From Halomonas sp. McH1-25 (GTDB taxonomy: Bacteria > Pseudomonadota > Gammaproteobacteria > Pseudomonadales > Halomonadaceae), in assembly GCF_022348165.1 (NCBI RefSeq), contig NZ_JAKRFI010000001.1:558001-622000 (forward strand): a stretch of DNA of 64,000 nucleotides, read 5' to 3'. Under the pieces are notes generated by a model, which searched no databases, had not been told where the DNA came from, and saw only the letters and a list, made by a program, of their open reading frames with translations. Both the position numbers and the translations under genes were made by a program. Shown here piece by piece: positions 26,628 through 36,821 of this stretch (position 1 is its first letter; every line of letters begins with the position of its first letter).

Positions 26628-27076
26628 GTCGCCTCCCAGCGCTTCGCATCCTCTATATCCTTGTTGCGTTCAGCAACCCAGTACTGGCCACTGACGGTAT
26701 GTTCCTTTTTCCAGAACGGCGCGCGCGTCTTGAGATAGTCCATGATGAAATCGCAGGCTTCGAATGCATGTCTGCGGTGAGCACTTGCGACGGCAACCAT
26801 GACGATCGGATCGCCGGGTTCCAGCCGTCCGACACGGTGTATCAGCCGCACTCCCTGCAGGCACCAACGGCCTTCGGCCTCGGTCACGATGTCTCGTAAC
26901 GCCCGCTCGGTCATGCCCGGATAGTGTTCCAGCGTCAGTGCCTGAACATCGGGTCGTTCATTGAAGTCGCGTACCAGCCCCGTGAAACTGACCACGGCAC
27001 CGATATCGGTACGTTCCCGCGTCAGCAGTCGCTGTTCGGCACCGACATCGAAAGGCGCGGTCTGAACACTGATCAT
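26624..27076 (-). CDS. moaE: Molybdopterin synthase large subunit
   Basis: 150 residues, the usual length. With MoaD it transfers sulfur to cyclic pyranopterin monophosphate to make molybdopterin. Conserved stretches are [12 protein letters not shown] (residues 26-37), [15 protein letters not shown], and [29 protein letters not shown], with the lysine-containing end [12 protein letters not shown]. Its stop overlaps the moaA start (ATGA), and its start is 2 bp after the moaCD stop, so the three are probably translated together. Confidence 0.96.
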   Translation of the reverse strand: MISVQTAPFDVGAEQRLLTRERTDIGAVVSFTGLVRDFNERPDVQALTLEHYPGMTERALRDIVTEAEGRWCLQGVRLIHRVGRLEPGDPIVMVAVASAHRRHAFEACDFIMDYLKTRAPFWKKEHTVSGQYWVAERNKDIEDAKRWEAT

Positions 27077-27078
27077 GC

Positions 27079-27951
27079 TTATCCTCCGGTCACCGGCGGG
27101 AAGAAGGCCACTTCATCGCCATCGGTAAGTGACATGTCGTCTGCACTCATGACTTGATTCACCGCACACAGCACCCGCCGCTCCGTCAGTAGCGAAAAGC
27201 GCTCGTCGTGCAATCGAAGTGCCTGCTTGAGGCCGGCAACCGTCGGCGATGGCAGCGACTCGAAAGGGATATCGACATCGCTGATGCCAAGACGTTCACG
27301 CAACTCCGCCAAGAGCTTTACCTGAACGCACGGCTGTTCGTTGCGTGGCGCGATGCTGATATGCCCATCCGGCGATTCCCCGGTAATCATTGGCATGTCG
27401 CGTACGTCGGTGGAAACATGACGCTGGTATTGGGCGGCTGGCAATGCAGAAGCGGACATGTCCTGACTATCGACGGCCTCATCCCGTTGGTAGTCGCCCG
27501 ATTTGCCGCCGGTCTTGGAAAGCAGGCGTACACCATCGATACGCATGTCCTTGTCGACCGCCTTGCACATGTCATAAAGCGTCAGGCAAGCAACGGACAC
27601 GGCGGTAAGCGCCTCCATTTCGACCCCCGTACGTCCCGTCAGCCGGCATGTCGCCGTGACTTCGATACAGCTGTTGGCACTATCGGGTTCAAAACGGATT
27701 TCCACCTTGGACAACGCCAAGGCATGGCACAGGGGAATCAGCTCATGAGTCTTTTTGGCCGCCTGGATTCCGGCGATGCGTGCCGTTGCCAATACGTCAC
27801 CCTTTGGCAACCCACCCTCGGCAAGCAGCGCCAGGGTTTCGGAGCGCATATGGATACGGCCACCGGCGATTGCCTCACGGCGGGTTTCGGCCTTGTCGCC
27901 GACATCGACCATGTGGGCTTCGCCCCGCGAATTGAGATGGGTCAGGCTCAT
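27079..27951 (-). CDS. moaCD: MoaC-MoaD fusion protein
   Basis: 290 residues in one frame. Residues 1-157 are a complete MoaC ([67 protein letters not shown] with Asp128, SKTGGKSGD). A polar linker spans about 158-206. Residues 207-290 are a MoaD-type ubiquitin-like domain ([12 protein letters not shown] ... CAVNQ ... [14 protein letters not shown]) ending in the Gly-Gly tail that MoaE needs. One polypeptide thus supplies pyranopterin monophosphate synthase and the small subunit of molybdopterin synthase. No separate moaD is visible in the window. Gaps to neighbours are 1-2 bp. Confidence 0.93.
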   Translation of the reverse strand: MSLTHLNSRGEAHMVDVGDKAETRREAIAGGRIHMRSETLALLAEGGLPKGDVLATARIAGIQAAKKTHELIPLCHALALSKVEIRFEPDSANSCIEVTATCRLTGRTGVEMEALTAVSVACLTLYDMCKAVDKDMRIDGVRLLSKTGGKSGDYQRDEAVDSQDMSASALPAAQYQRHVSTDVRDMPMITGESPDGHISIAPRNEQPCVQVKLLAELRERLGISDVDIPFESLPSPTVAGLKQALRLHDERFSLLTERRVLCAVNQVMSADDMSLTDGDEVAFFPPVTGG

Positions 27952-27952
27952 G

Positions 27953-29206
27953 TCAGCCCTCGAATGGTTGAATCGTTACGGTCTCGCCCGGTGCAACCTC
28001 GCTCCGGGCCATGTCAATCTCGATCAGGCAGTTGGCAGCCACCATGGAGGTGAGGATGCCGGACCCTTGCTGCCCGGTGCTGTGCACATGCAACCGCCCT
28101 TGGCCATCGCAAGCATAGACGCCACGCAGGTAATCCACGCGTCCTTCGCGACTGGACAAATGGTCTTCGGCCACCGCCACCAGGCGTGGCTGACGCCATG
28201 TCGACTCGCCTTGCAAATTCCGCAGCAGCGGCTGGACGAACTGCAGAAACGTCACCATCGCGGCAACCGGGTTGCCCGGCAAACCGAAGAAAGGCACCTC
28301 GCGCTCGCCCAGGGCGCCAAAGGCCAGTGGCTTGCCAGGCCGCATGGCGATACGCCAGAAGCGCAGCCGCCCCGTACCGTGTAACGCATGCTTGATCCAG
28401 TCCGCCTGACCTACGGACACGCCCCCACTGGTGATGACCATGTCCGTCTCATCAGCCGCAGACGTCAGCGCCCGTTCCACGCGTCCGGGCTCGTCGGCCA
28501 GGATACCCAGGTCGACGACATCGCAGCCGAGTGACGCAAGCAAGCCTAGCAGCGAGAAGCGGTTGGCATCGTAGATGCCATCCCGCGGCAAGGGCTGGCC
28601 CGGTGCAGTGACTTCATTGCCGGTGGAAAAGAGTGCGACTTTGGGACGGCGATAGACCTCGACTTCATCGCATCCCAGGGAGGCCAACAAACCCAGGTGC
28701 TGCGCCTTGAACCGCGTCCCCGCCGCTAACGCCAATGCCTGTCGGGCGATGTCCTCTCCCGCCATGCGGACGTTCTGACCTCGGCTGACCGTCTCGGGCC
28801 GCAGGATCTCGACCTGGGGACTCTCTGCATCGCCGACGAACGTCAGTTGCTCGTGCATGACGACGGTATCCGCTCCGACAGGCAGCGGCGCACCGGTAGT
28901 GATGATCACGGCCTGGCCCTTAGCGACTTGTCCCTCGTAGCGCTGGCCAGCCAACGACTCACCGATAACGTCGAAGCATGCCTGGGACGGTATCGGCCAG
29001 GCCAGAGCGATTCCGTCCAGAGCGGCATTGGTATTCTGGGGTACGTCGATCGGCGAATGGATATCGGCGGCCAACACACGTCCCAGCAACGAAGCCAACG
29101 GCAGGCGTTGCGTCGCCAATGGGCGGGGCGCCAGTTCACGAAGTGTCGCAGTGGCATCTTCGACACTAAGCATGCGTCCGTCGCTATCGAAGCAAGAAGC
29201 ACTCAT
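27953..29206 (-). CDS. moeA: Molybdopterin molybdotransferase
   Basis: 417 residues from the ATG at 29206, whose A is shared with the stop of mobB (TAATG). It inserts molybdate into adenylylated molybdopterin. Family motifs are [14 protein letters not shown] near residue 57, [32 protein letters not shown], the MPT-binding [13 protein letters not shown], and [15 protein letters not shown]. The longer frame to 29245 would overlap mobB and has no support. It is central in a leftward cluster mobB-moeA-moaCD-moaE-moaA. Confidence 0.95.
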   Translation of the reverse strand: MSASCFDSDGRMLSVEDATATLRELAPRPLATQRLPLASLLGRVLAADIHSPIDVPQNTNAALDGIALAWPIPSQACFDVIGESLAGQRYEGQVAKGQAVIITTGAPLPVGADTVVMHEQLTFVGDAESPQVEILRPETVSRGQNVRMAGEDIARQALALAAGTRFKAQHLGLLASLGCDEVEVYRRPKVALFSTGNEVTAPGQPLPRDGIYDANRFSLLGLLASLGCDVVDLGILADEPGRVERALTSAADETDMVITSGGVSVGQADWIKHALHGTGRLRFWRIAMRPGKPLAFGALGEREVPFFGLPGNPVAAMVTFLQFVQPLLRNLQGESTWRQPRLVAVAEDHLSSREGRVDYLRGVYACDGQGRLHVHSTGQQGSGILTSMVAANCLIEIDMARSEVAPGETVTIQPFEG

Positions 29207-29772
29207 TAGCCGACCTCTCGACGAGGCTGCCGACGCTGTGGCCAATCCTCAGGCCAGGTACCTATATACTCGGCCAGTGAGGAGATGTCGTTAAGCGCCA
29301 ACGTCACTACGCCAGCCGGCAAGGTCACCGGCTCATCGCTGGCAACCGCGTGGATCCAGGGATCGTCATGAATCAGTAACGGCTTGCCCAGGGCTGGCCG
29401 GTGCAGTTCGAGCTTGGGCAACGGCCATTCCTTGAATCCCTCGACGAGCACCATGTCCGGTCGCTGTGGACGCACTTGATCGATGAGCATTGGCAGTTCG
29501 GGCTCCTGCCGATCGGGCGTTTCCATCATCAGCGCAAAGCGCTCCCTGGACGCTACCAGGATCGGGCTGGCTCCGGCACCCCGCAGTCGATAACTATCCT
29601 TGCCAGGCTGATCGATATCGAAGCTGTGGTGAGCATGCTTGATCACGGCGACCCGCAACCCCCGCTGTGCCAAAATCGGCAACAAACGCTCGAGCAAGGT
29701 CGTCTTTCCCGTTCCACTCCAAGCGGCGATGCCCAGCAGCGGTAGCGGTTCGTTGGCAAGGTCGAGTGTCAT
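29206..29772 (-). CDS. mobB: Molybdopterin-guanine dinucleotide biosynthesis adaptor protein
   Basis: 188 residues with a Walker A motif GIAAWSGTGKTTLLERL (from residue 14), VIKHAHHSFDIDQPGKDSYR and VLVEGFKEWPLPKLELHR, all typical of the GTP-binding MobB. It assists MobA in attaching GMP to molybdopterin. The stop shares one base with the moeA start. The mobA gene lies 92 bp upstream on the same strand, which makes a complete guanine dinucleotide branch. Confidence 0.93.
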   Translation of the reverse strand: MTLDLANEPLPLLGIAAWSGTGKTTLLERLLPILAQRGLRVAVIKHAHHSFDIDQPGKDSYRLRGAGASPILVASRERFALMMETPDRQEPELPMLIDQVRPQRPDMVLVEGFKEWPLPKLELHRPALGKPLLIHDDPWIHAVASDEPVTLPAGVVTLALNDISSLAEYIGTWPEDWPQRRQPRREVG

Positions 29773-29864
29773 GGCATCCTAGTCATGCGAAGAAATGTGT
29801 CCTATGTCATGTAGCGTAACGCGGTCAAGGCATTACTGCGAAGCGTCCGGGCGCTTATCCCGTA

Positions 29865-30491
29865 TCAAAGGTCTCGCTTCATCGTGAGCCGACGCGTAAG
29901 TGCGGCGCCATCCTCAGGCGTATTGAGATTGGCAAACGCCTCGCGGCAATCACTGAAATCGACCTCGCAATAGGCATGTCGTGCATACCAGTGGCGTATC
30001 TTGCGTTCGCCTGCCAAGAGCGCCGCCTCGAGATCGCCGGCCAGGTCCCGGCGCATCAACGCGACCACCGGATGTGCCCGCTCGCCGTCATGGGCCATGG
30101 CAATATCGTTTTCCCCGATGCCTGCCATCATGCGCGGGATCAGGTCGGCGGGGAGCGCCGGACTATCGCACGGCACGACCAGCACCCAAGGCGTCGTTGC
30201 CGCACTGAGGCCGCTCCAGATCCCCATGAGCGGGCCTTGGTATCCCCCTTCTCTATCCGTTATCACCTCGACGTCCAGTTCACGGTAAGCCGACAGGGAG
30301 CGATTGGCACTGATCATGATGCGGCTGACCTGGCCCTGAAAACGCACCATGACGTGCTCGATCAAGGGGCGACCGGCAAACGCCAGCCACCCCTTGTCGA
30401 TACCGCCCATACGTCGGCCCTGGCCACCCGCCAGGATCAATAGCGAGACGTTTTCACAATGCATTGCGCCATCGGACATGTATTCATTCAA
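29865..30491 (-). CDS. mobA: Molybdenum cofactor guanylyltransferase
   Basis: About 208 residues. The nucleotidyltransferase signature LLILAGGQGRRMGGIDKGWL lies near residues 17-36, with VITDREGGYQGPLMGIWSGL and VVPCDSPALPADL later. It transfers GMP from GTP to molybdopterin to give the guanine dinucleotide cofactor used by DMSO-reductase family enzymes. The exact start is unclear: in-frame ATGs at 30491, 30479 and 30464 all lack a good ribosome site. It probably leads the moco cluster, although a 92-bp gap separates it from mobB. Confidence 0.92.
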   Translation of the reverse strand: MNEYMSDGAMHCENVSLLILAGGQGRRMGGIDKGWLAFAGRPLIEHVMVRFQGQVSRIMISANRSLSAYRELDVEVITDREGGYQGPLMGIWSGLSAATTPWVLVVPCDSPALPADLIPRMMAGIGENDIAMAHDGERAHPVVALMRRDLAGDLEAALLAGERKIRHWYARHAYCEVDFSDCREAFANLNTPEDGAALTRRLTMKRDL

Positions 30492-30547
30492 CCGAGCAGA
30501 TTACCGGAAGTACGCTGCACATCATCGACTGCAACGCCTCGAAACGA

Positions 30548-30584
30548 TTGGCCTGCCGGAAATGGGCTGCACCCCCGGCAGGCC
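30548..30584 (-). other. Strong hairpin in the mobA / regulator divergent region
   Basis: TGGCCTGCCGG and CCGGCAGGCCA form a perfect 11-bp stem with a 15-nt loop about 57 bp upstream of the mobA start. No T run follows on either strand, so it is not a classical terminator. It could be a leader structure of the mobA transcript. I could not match it to the known molybdenum cofactor riboswitch. Confidence 0.4.
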
Positions 30585-30712
30585 AGTATTATATAGCCTA
30601 ACGCAGGCAGTCGATGGACTCATTGATTGAACTCAGGAAGAGGAATCGGCAATTTTCACAGGGAAAAGTAAAGCGCTATCATGCCGTAAAGAATGTTCAA
30701 CAAAGGTGAAAG

Positions 30713-31294
30713 ATGAGCGGATTCGACGTAGGGGCACGCCTCAAGCAGCTTCGCCAGAAACGCGGGCTCTCCCAACGCGAACTGGCCAAGCGTGCCGGGG
30801 TGACGAACAGCACGATATCCCTGATCGAACAGAACAGTGTCAGCCCTTCCGTCAGTTCATTGAAGAAGATACTGGACGCGTTGCCCGTATCGATCAGTGA
30901 ATTCTTTGCCGGCGAGGAATTCGCAAAAGAACAAGCGTTCTATCGTGCCAGCGAGTTGACCGAGATCGGCGATGGCAAGCTATCCTGGCGTCTGGTCGGT
31001 GCTCGCCGACCCAACCGCAGCATGTCGATCATCCACGAACATTATCCGCCGGGCGCCGATACCGGTGAAGACATGCTGGAACACGAGGGGGAAGAAGGCG
31101 GCGTCATCGTCGCCGGCACCATCGAACTTTCCGTCAACGGCGAGGTTCAGCTGCTCACCGCCGGCGATGCGTACTATTTCGACTCACGACTTCCGCATCG
31201 CTTTCGCAATGTCAGCGACAGCGATTGCGTCATCGTCAGCGCCAACAATCCGCCCAGCTTCTCTGAAGGCGGAACAGAGAAGCACCACGGCTGA
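30713..31294 (+). CDS. XRE family regulator with cupin domain (PuuR-like)
   Basis: 193 residues. The N-terminal helix-turn-helix (LKQLRQKRGLSQRELAKRAGVTNSTISLIEQN, residues about 10-41) is followed from about 110 by a cupin_2 beta-barrel (EGGVIVAGTIELSVNGEVQLLTAGDAYYFDSRLPHRFRN). This architecture is that of PuuR, the putrescine utilisation repressor, and other small-ligand regulators. The start has AAAGGTG upstream. No polyamine catabolic gene lies next to it, so its targets are elsewhere or unknown. Confidence 0.82.
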   Translation: MSGFDVGARLKQLRQKRGLSQRELAKRAGVTNSTISLIEQNSVSPSVSSLKKILDALPVSISEFFAGEEFAKEQAFYRASELTEIGDGKLSWRLVGARRPNRSMSIIHEHYPPGADTGEDMLEHEGEEGGVIVAGTIELSVNGEVQLLTAGDAYYFDSRLPHRFRNVSDSDCVIVSANNPPSFSEGGTEKHHG

Positions 31295-31385
31295 AGACAC
31301 GGGAGGGAACGTGCCGCCGCCGTTCCCTCCTCCCAGCCGGGCTTAGCCCGAAACCTCGGCAATGACAATGCCGTTCAGCGCGGTG

Positions 31386-32630
31386 CTAGTCTTCTTCCTT
31401 GGCGGGTGGCAACACCAGGTTCAATACGATCCCCACCAACGCAGCCAGACTGACGCCCTGCAGGACGAACTGACCGCCGCCGACCTGCATGCCACCGATC
31501 CCGAATACCAGGATCAGGGAAACGACTACCAGATTGCGCGGCACGGTCAGTGCCTGCCCCGCCCTGACCAGCGTATTCATGCCCACCACGGCGATCGAGC
31601 CGAACAGCAGCGTCATGATGCCACCCATCACTGGCGCGGGGATGGTTTGCAGCAGCGCGCCGAGCTTGGCCACGAAGGCCAGAACGATGGCCACGACAGC
31701 CGCGACGACCATGATCCGTGGGTTGAAGTTGCGTGTCAGCGTGACCGCCCCGGTCACCTCCGAATAGGTGGTGTTGGGCGGCCCTCCGAACAGTGCAGCC
31801 ACCGACGTGGCCAGGCCATCGCCCAGCAGGGTCCGGTGCAATCCCGGCTTTTCCAGGTAGTTCTTGCGGGTCACCGAGCCAATGGCGATCATGTCGCCGA
31901 TATGCTCGACCGCCGGCGCGATGGCCACCGGGATCATGAACAGAATCGCTGAAAGATGGAACGTCGGCGCCACGAAGTTGGGCAGTTCGATCCATGCCGC
32001 CTCACTCACTGGCGTCAGATCGACCACGCCCATGGCCAGCCCGAGCAGGTAACCGACCAGAATACCGCCCATGATCGGCACGAGCCGCAGCAGGCCACGC
32101 CCGAACACGGCCAGAATCAGCGTGACCAGCAGGCTGAGCATCGATAAAGTGATCGCCTGTCCGTAACTGATGGCGTCACTGGTATCGCCAATCGCCATGT
32201 CGACGGCGACCGGCGCCAGCGCCAGCCCGATGACCATGATCACCGGCCCCACCACCACCGGCGGCAAAAGCCGATTCAGCCAGGCGGTTCCCTTTACCCT
32301 GACCAGTTGCGAGATGGCCACGTAAACCAGGCCTGCCACGAACAAGCCCCCGAGCGTGGCCGGGATGCCGAAGTTGGCCACCGATCCTTGGATGGGTGCG
32401 ATGAAAGCGAACGACGATGCCAGAAACACCGGCACGCTCTGGCGCGTGACGGCGTGGAATACCAGCGTTCCCGCCCCGGCGGTGAATAGCGCCACGCTGG
32501 GATCGAGTCCGGTCAGCAACGGCACCAGCACCAGGGCACCGAATGCCACGAAGAGCATCTGCGCCCCGGTCAGCAGGGTTCGGGGCAGCGAATCGGCCGG
32601 CAGGGTAGCGGCCGATGTATTGTCGGTCAT
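31386..32630 (-). CDS. uraA: Uracil permease (NCS2 family)
   Basis: 414 residues, about 12-14 hydrophobic segments, from the ATG at 32630 with GGAG upstream. The motif GGPPNTTYSEVTGAVTLT is the NCS2 signature in its uracil-type form, with AIAPAVEHIGDMIAIG (substrate-site Glu) before it. It imports uracil by proton symport across the inner membrane. The uracil phosphoribosyltransferase gene upp is about 7 kb away on the same strand, separated by the glycerol-type transporter operon. Xanthine/uracil specificity cannot be settled from sequence alone. Confidence 0.88.
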   Translation of the reverse strand: MTDNTSAATLPADSLPRTLLTGAQMLFVAFGALVLVPLLTGLDPSVALFTAGAGTLVFHAVTRQSVPVFLASSFAFIAPIQGSVANFGIPATLGGLFVAGLVYVAISQLVRVKGTAWLNRLLPPVVVGPVIMVIGLALAPVAVDMAIGDTSDAISYGQAITLSMLSLLVTLILAVFGRGLLRLVPIMGGILVGYLLGLAMGVVDLTPVSEAAWIELPNFVAPTFHLSAILFMIPVAIAPAVEHIGDMIAIGSVTRKNYLEKPGLHRTLLGDGLATSVAALFGGPPNTTYSEVTGAVTLTRNFNPRIMVVAAVVAIVLAFVAKLGALLQTIPAPVMGGIMTLLFGSIAVVGMNTLVRAGQALTVPRNLVVVSLILVFGIGGMQVGGGQFVLQGVSLAALVGIVLNLVLPPAKEED

Positions 32631-32838
32631 GATAGGGACTCCAAAGATTCCACGGACATTTCGCGTCGCGCGGCATTCTAACAGGCCACAGCCCGGTTGG
32701 GTTCCACGTCGTGCCACGCCACTGCCAACGCTGTTGCACTCGGTCAATCCAATGGCTTGCCCTGCGAAGATGCACGAGACAGGGCATTTCCTCGACGCCG
32801 CTCGAATATTCATTGGCAACGCGGGTCTCTCTGAATGC

Positions 32839-32942
32839 AAAAAGCCCCGCTCGGTCATGTCGAGCGGGGCTCTGTGGCCCGTTCAGGTAACCATTCACGC
32901 GTGACCGGTCTCCCCGCCAAGCCTATGGGCGGCTCGGCGGGG
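32839..32942 (-). terminator. Two hairpins ending the glycerol ABC transporter operon
   Basis: The distal hairpin, AGCCCCGCTC (32843-32852) with GAGCGGGGCT (32862-32871), is followed on the minus strand by TTTTT and is a good intrinsic terminator. A second stem, CCCCGCC (32912-32918) with GGCGGGG (32936-32942), lies between it and the last operon gene and has no T run. I see nothing else in the 335 bases between uraA and the transporter operon. Confidence 0.82.
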
Positions 32943-32965
32943 CACGACGATCGAGCGCAGGCGTT

Positions 32966-34705
32966 TCAGCGTGTGCCGGCTGCCATCCACTCCTTCATCA
33001 ACTCGTCATAGGGTACGGTGGTTCCCTGCGGCATCTCGTTATCCAGCTTGGCCTTGGGCGAGCCCGGCTGGGATAGCCAATACTCTGGATCCCGCTCCTC
33101 GTTGAGATTGGGCGCGTAGGTTTCGAAGACCTTGGCCCGGGCCAGGCGTGCCATGATGCCATCCAGGTCGCCCGCCAGGTTGTCGAGCGCTTCCTGGGGG
33201 GAAATGTCGCCGCTCACCGCTGGCGACAGGTTCTGCCACCATAGCGGTGCCATGCGCGGATAGTCCGGCACGTTGGTACTCGAGGGGGTCCACTGGGACT
33301 CGTTGGGGCTGCGATAGAACTCGACGAAGCCGCCGAGCTTGGGTGCCATTTCGGTCATCTGCTCGGAGAAGATGTCCGATTTACGGATCGGCGTGAGTCC
33401 GGCCATCAACTTTTCGAGCGAGACGGTCTTGGAAACGGCGAACTGGGCGAAAAGCCAGGCCGCCGTGCGCCGATCCTCGGGGGTGGAGTCGAAGAAGGTC
33501 CAGGCGCCCACGTCCTGATAGCCGACCTTCATCCCCTCTTCCCAGTACGGCCCGGTCGGCGACGGCGCCATACGCCACTTAGGCGTACCGTCTTCCTCGG
33601 TGACCGGCAGGCCCGGGTCGGTCATGTCCGCAGTAAAGGCGGTGTACCAGAATATCTGCTGGGCGATATTGCCCTGTGCGGGGACCGGGCCGGCTTCACC
33701 GAAGGTCATGCCGCTGGCCTCGGGGGGCGCATATTTTTTCAGCCAGTCGACCATCTTGGTCACCGCAAAGACCGAGGCTGGCGAGTTGGTGGCCCCACCC
33801 CGACTCACGCTGGCTCCCACCGGCTGGCTTTGCTCGTTGACGCGAATGCCCCAATCGTCCACGGGATTGCCGAACGGCACTCCCGGGCTACCCATACCCG
33901 CCATGGACAACCAGGAGTCGTGGAAACGCCAGCCCAACGAGGGATCGCGGCGACCGTAGTCCATATGTCCGTATACCTTGGTGCCGTCGATTTCACCGAC
34001 ATGCTCGGTGAAGAATTCGGCGATGTCCTCGTAGGCCGTCCAATTGGTGGGCACGCCCAGATCGTAACCGTAAATCTCACGGAACTGTTGCTGCAGATCC
34101 TCGCGCTGGAACCAGTCGTAACGGAACCAGTACAGGTTGGCGAACTGCTGGTCGGGAAGCTGATAGATGCTGCCATCCGGACCGGTGCCGTACTGGATAC
34201 CGATGAAATCGTTGAGATCCAGGCTCGGCAGCGTGTAGTCGGCCCACTCGTTCTTCATCGCTTCGGAAATATTGACGGTGCTGCCGTAGCGGATATGCGT
34301 ACCGATGGAGTCCGTATCGTTGACATAGCCATCGTAGATGTTGCGCCCCGACTGCATCTGCGTCTGCATATTGTTGACCACATCACCTTCCCCGATGATG
34401 TTATGCGTCAGGTTGATGCCGGTCAGCTCGCTGAAGGCCTTGGCGAGCACATCCCGTTCATAGATGTGCGTGGTCAAGCCTTCGGCGACCGTGTTGATAT
34501 CCATGCCACGAAACGGCTCGGCCGCCTTGGCAAACCACATGAGTTCTTCGATCTGCTGCTCACGCGTCAGCGTCGATTCCTGAAAGTGCTCGTCTACCAG
34601 TCGTTCGGCGATGGCGCGAGTGTCGTTCTCGTCGGCGTGCAACGCGCCGCTCGCCAGCATGACGCCGGCAGCGAGCAGAGAGAGTCGTATTCTTATCGGT
34701 TTCAT
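32966..34705 (-). CDS. glpV: ABC transporter substrate-binding protein, glycerol type
   Basis: 579 residues with a signal peptide (MKPIRIRLSLLAAGVMLASGALHA). It is unusually long for a solute-binding protein and rich in Trp and Asp. Its place at the end of an operon of two ATPases, two permeases and a DUF2160 membrane protein matches the GlpSTPQUV glycerol transporter described in Rhizobium, where GlpV is the periplasmic binding protein. Glycerol import is therefore the likely role. Other polyols remain possible. Preceded by GAGG, 8 nt from the ATG. Confidence 0.85.
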   Translation of the reverse strand: MKPIRIRLSLLAAGVMLASGALHADENDTRAIAERLVDEHFQESTLTREQQIEELMWFAKAAEPFRGMDINTVAEGLTTHIYERDVLAKAFSELTGINLTHNIIGEGDVVNNMQTQMQSGRNIYDGYVNDTDSIGTHIRYGSTVNISEAMKNEWADYTLPSLDLNDFIGIQYGTGPDGSIYQLPDQQFANLYWFRYDWFQREDLQQQFREIYGYDLGVPTNWTAYEDIAEFFTEHVGEIDGTKVYGHMDYGRRDPSLGWRFHDSWLSMAGMGSPGVPFGNPVDDWGIRVNEQSQPVGASVSRGGATNSPASVFAVTKMVDWLKKYAPPEASGMTFGEAGPVPAQGNIAQQIFWYTAFTADMTDPGLPVTEEDGTPKWRMAPSPTGPYWEEGMKVGYQDVGAWTFFDSTPEDRRTAAWLFAQFAVSKTVSLEKLMAGLTPIRKSDIFSEQMTEMAPKLGGFVEFYRSPNESQWTPSSTNVPDYPRMAPLWWQNLSPAVSGDISPQEALDNLAGDLDGIMARLARAKVFETYAPNLNEERDPEYWLSQPGSPKAKLDNEMPQGTTVPYDELMKEWMAAGTR

Positions 34706-34760
34706 GATGACCTCTTCGTTTGTGGTAGTTCGTCCGTGAACCTGCGGCTCCCAATGGTTG

Positions 34761-35033
34761 TCAGCCCCAGCGCATCAACACCAGTAACCAAAGGATCGAC
34801 ACACCCAGGGCTATCCAGATGCTCAGTGGCGTAAAGCCCACCACCAGCAGATGAATGTAGGCAGCGGAAAGCAGGCCAATGAAGAGCCTGTCCCCCCGCG
34901 TGGTTTCGATCGGCAGAAACCCCTTGCGCTCGATCGTCGGCGATGCGATTTCCCAGGCCGTCATACCCGCCAACATGGCAGCGATGACTGCAAAGAAGAT
35001 CGCGGTAGGCGTGGTCCAGACCATCCATTCCAT
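34761..35033 (-). CDS. glpU: Small DUF2160-type membrane protein of the glycerol transporter
   Basis: 90 residues from the ATG at 35033, with GAGGAGA upstream. The larger open frame would overlap the permease gene and is not needed. There are three hydrophobic segments (about residues 8-25, 48-65 and 68-86) separated by charged loops (IERKGFLPIETTRGDR). This protein is a fixed member of glpSTPQUV operons, lying between permease and binding protein genes. Its function is not established, and it may stabilise the permease complex. Confidence 0.8.
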   Translation of the reverse strand: MEWMVWTTPTAIFFAVIAAMLAGMTAWEIASPTIERKGFLPIETTRGDRLFIGLLSAAYIHLLVVGFTPLSIWIALGVSILWLLVLMRWG

Positions 35034-35044
35034 GGCGTGTCTCC

Positions 35045-35938
<894 letters not shown>

Positions 35939-35939
35939 C

Positions 35940-36821
35940 TTAGATCTCCTGATTTTTCTTGTCTTTTTGCATGTTCATGATGGCGGTGTAGAAGACCCAA
36001 CTGACGAGAAGAATGATCAGGAAATAGATCAACGAAAATGCCGCCGAGGGGCCCAAGTCCTGTTGTCCGATCGCCATGGTGGTCAACGACTGGCTGAGGA
36101 AGGTCGTGGAACTCCCCGGCCCGCCCCCCGTCAGCACGAAGGGCTCGGCATAGATCATGAAGGAGTGCATGAAGCGCAACAGCACGCCGATGACCAGGAC
36201 ATTGGTCAACTTGGGGAGCTGGATGTGGCGAAAGACTGCCCACTGGGATGCCCGGTCGATGCGCGCCGCCTGGTAGTAGGCATCGGGAATGGAGCGCAGG
36301 CCACTGAAGCAGAGCAAGGCAATGAGCGGCGTCCAGTGCCAGACATCCATCAGGATGATGGTGGCCCAGGCATCCACGGGATTCGCCGTGATGTTGTAAC
36401 CGTACCCGAGTTCACGCAGGCTCCAGCCCATGAGGCCGATATCGCCGCGGGTAAAGATCTGCCAAATGCTGCCTACGACATTCCAGGGAATAAGCAACGG
36501 CATGGTCACCAGAATCAGCACGGCAGAGGCCTGCCATCCCCGCCTGGGCATGATCAGCGCAATGCCGATGCCCAATGGCACCTCGATGGCCAGGACCGTG
36601 AGCGAGAAGGCGAATTGGCGTAGCACGGCCGCCTGGAGGGCCGGGTCGTTGAGCATCTCCTTGAACCATTCGGTTCCCGTGAAGAACCGGGTATTGGCAT
36701 CGAAGACGTCCTGTACCGAATAATTGACCACGGTCATCAAGGGAATGATTGCCGAGAAGGCGACCAACAGCAGCATGGGCAGGATCAACCACCATGCGCG
36801 GTTGTTCTGGACTTTATGCAT
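35940..36821 (-). CDS. glpP: ABC transporter permease, glycerol type (first permease)
   Basis: 293 residues from the ATG at 36821, which overlaps the end of the glpT ATPase gene by 8 bp. The protein begins MHKVQNNRAWWLILPMLLL, a typical MalF-like first helix, and has six membrane segments with the EAA loop SIPDAYYQAARIDRASQWAVFRHIQLP near residue 190. The longer frame seen upstream lies inside glpT. It pairs with GlpQ to form the channel. Confidence 0.88.
   Translation of the reverse strand: MHKVQNNRAWWLILPMLLLVAFSAIIPLMTVVNYSVQDVFDANTRFFTGTEWFKEMLNDPALQAAVLRQFAFSLTVLAIEVPLGIGIALIMPRRGWQASAVLILVTMPLLIPWNVVGSIWQIFTRGDIGLMGWSLRELGYGYNITANPVDAWATIILMDVWHWTPLIALLCFSGLRSIPDAYYQAARIDRASQWAVFRHIQLPKLTNVLVIGVLLRFMHSFMIYAEPFVLTGGGPGSSTTFLSQSLTTMAIGQQDLGPSAAFSLIYFLIILLVSWVFYTAIMNMQKDKKNQEI

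Noticed and set aside
31295-31385. Hairpin GGAGGGAACG/CGTTCCCTCC as a terminator of the cupin regulator
   Set aside because: The stem is good but no T run follows, so I did not list it as a terminator. It may be rho-assisted.
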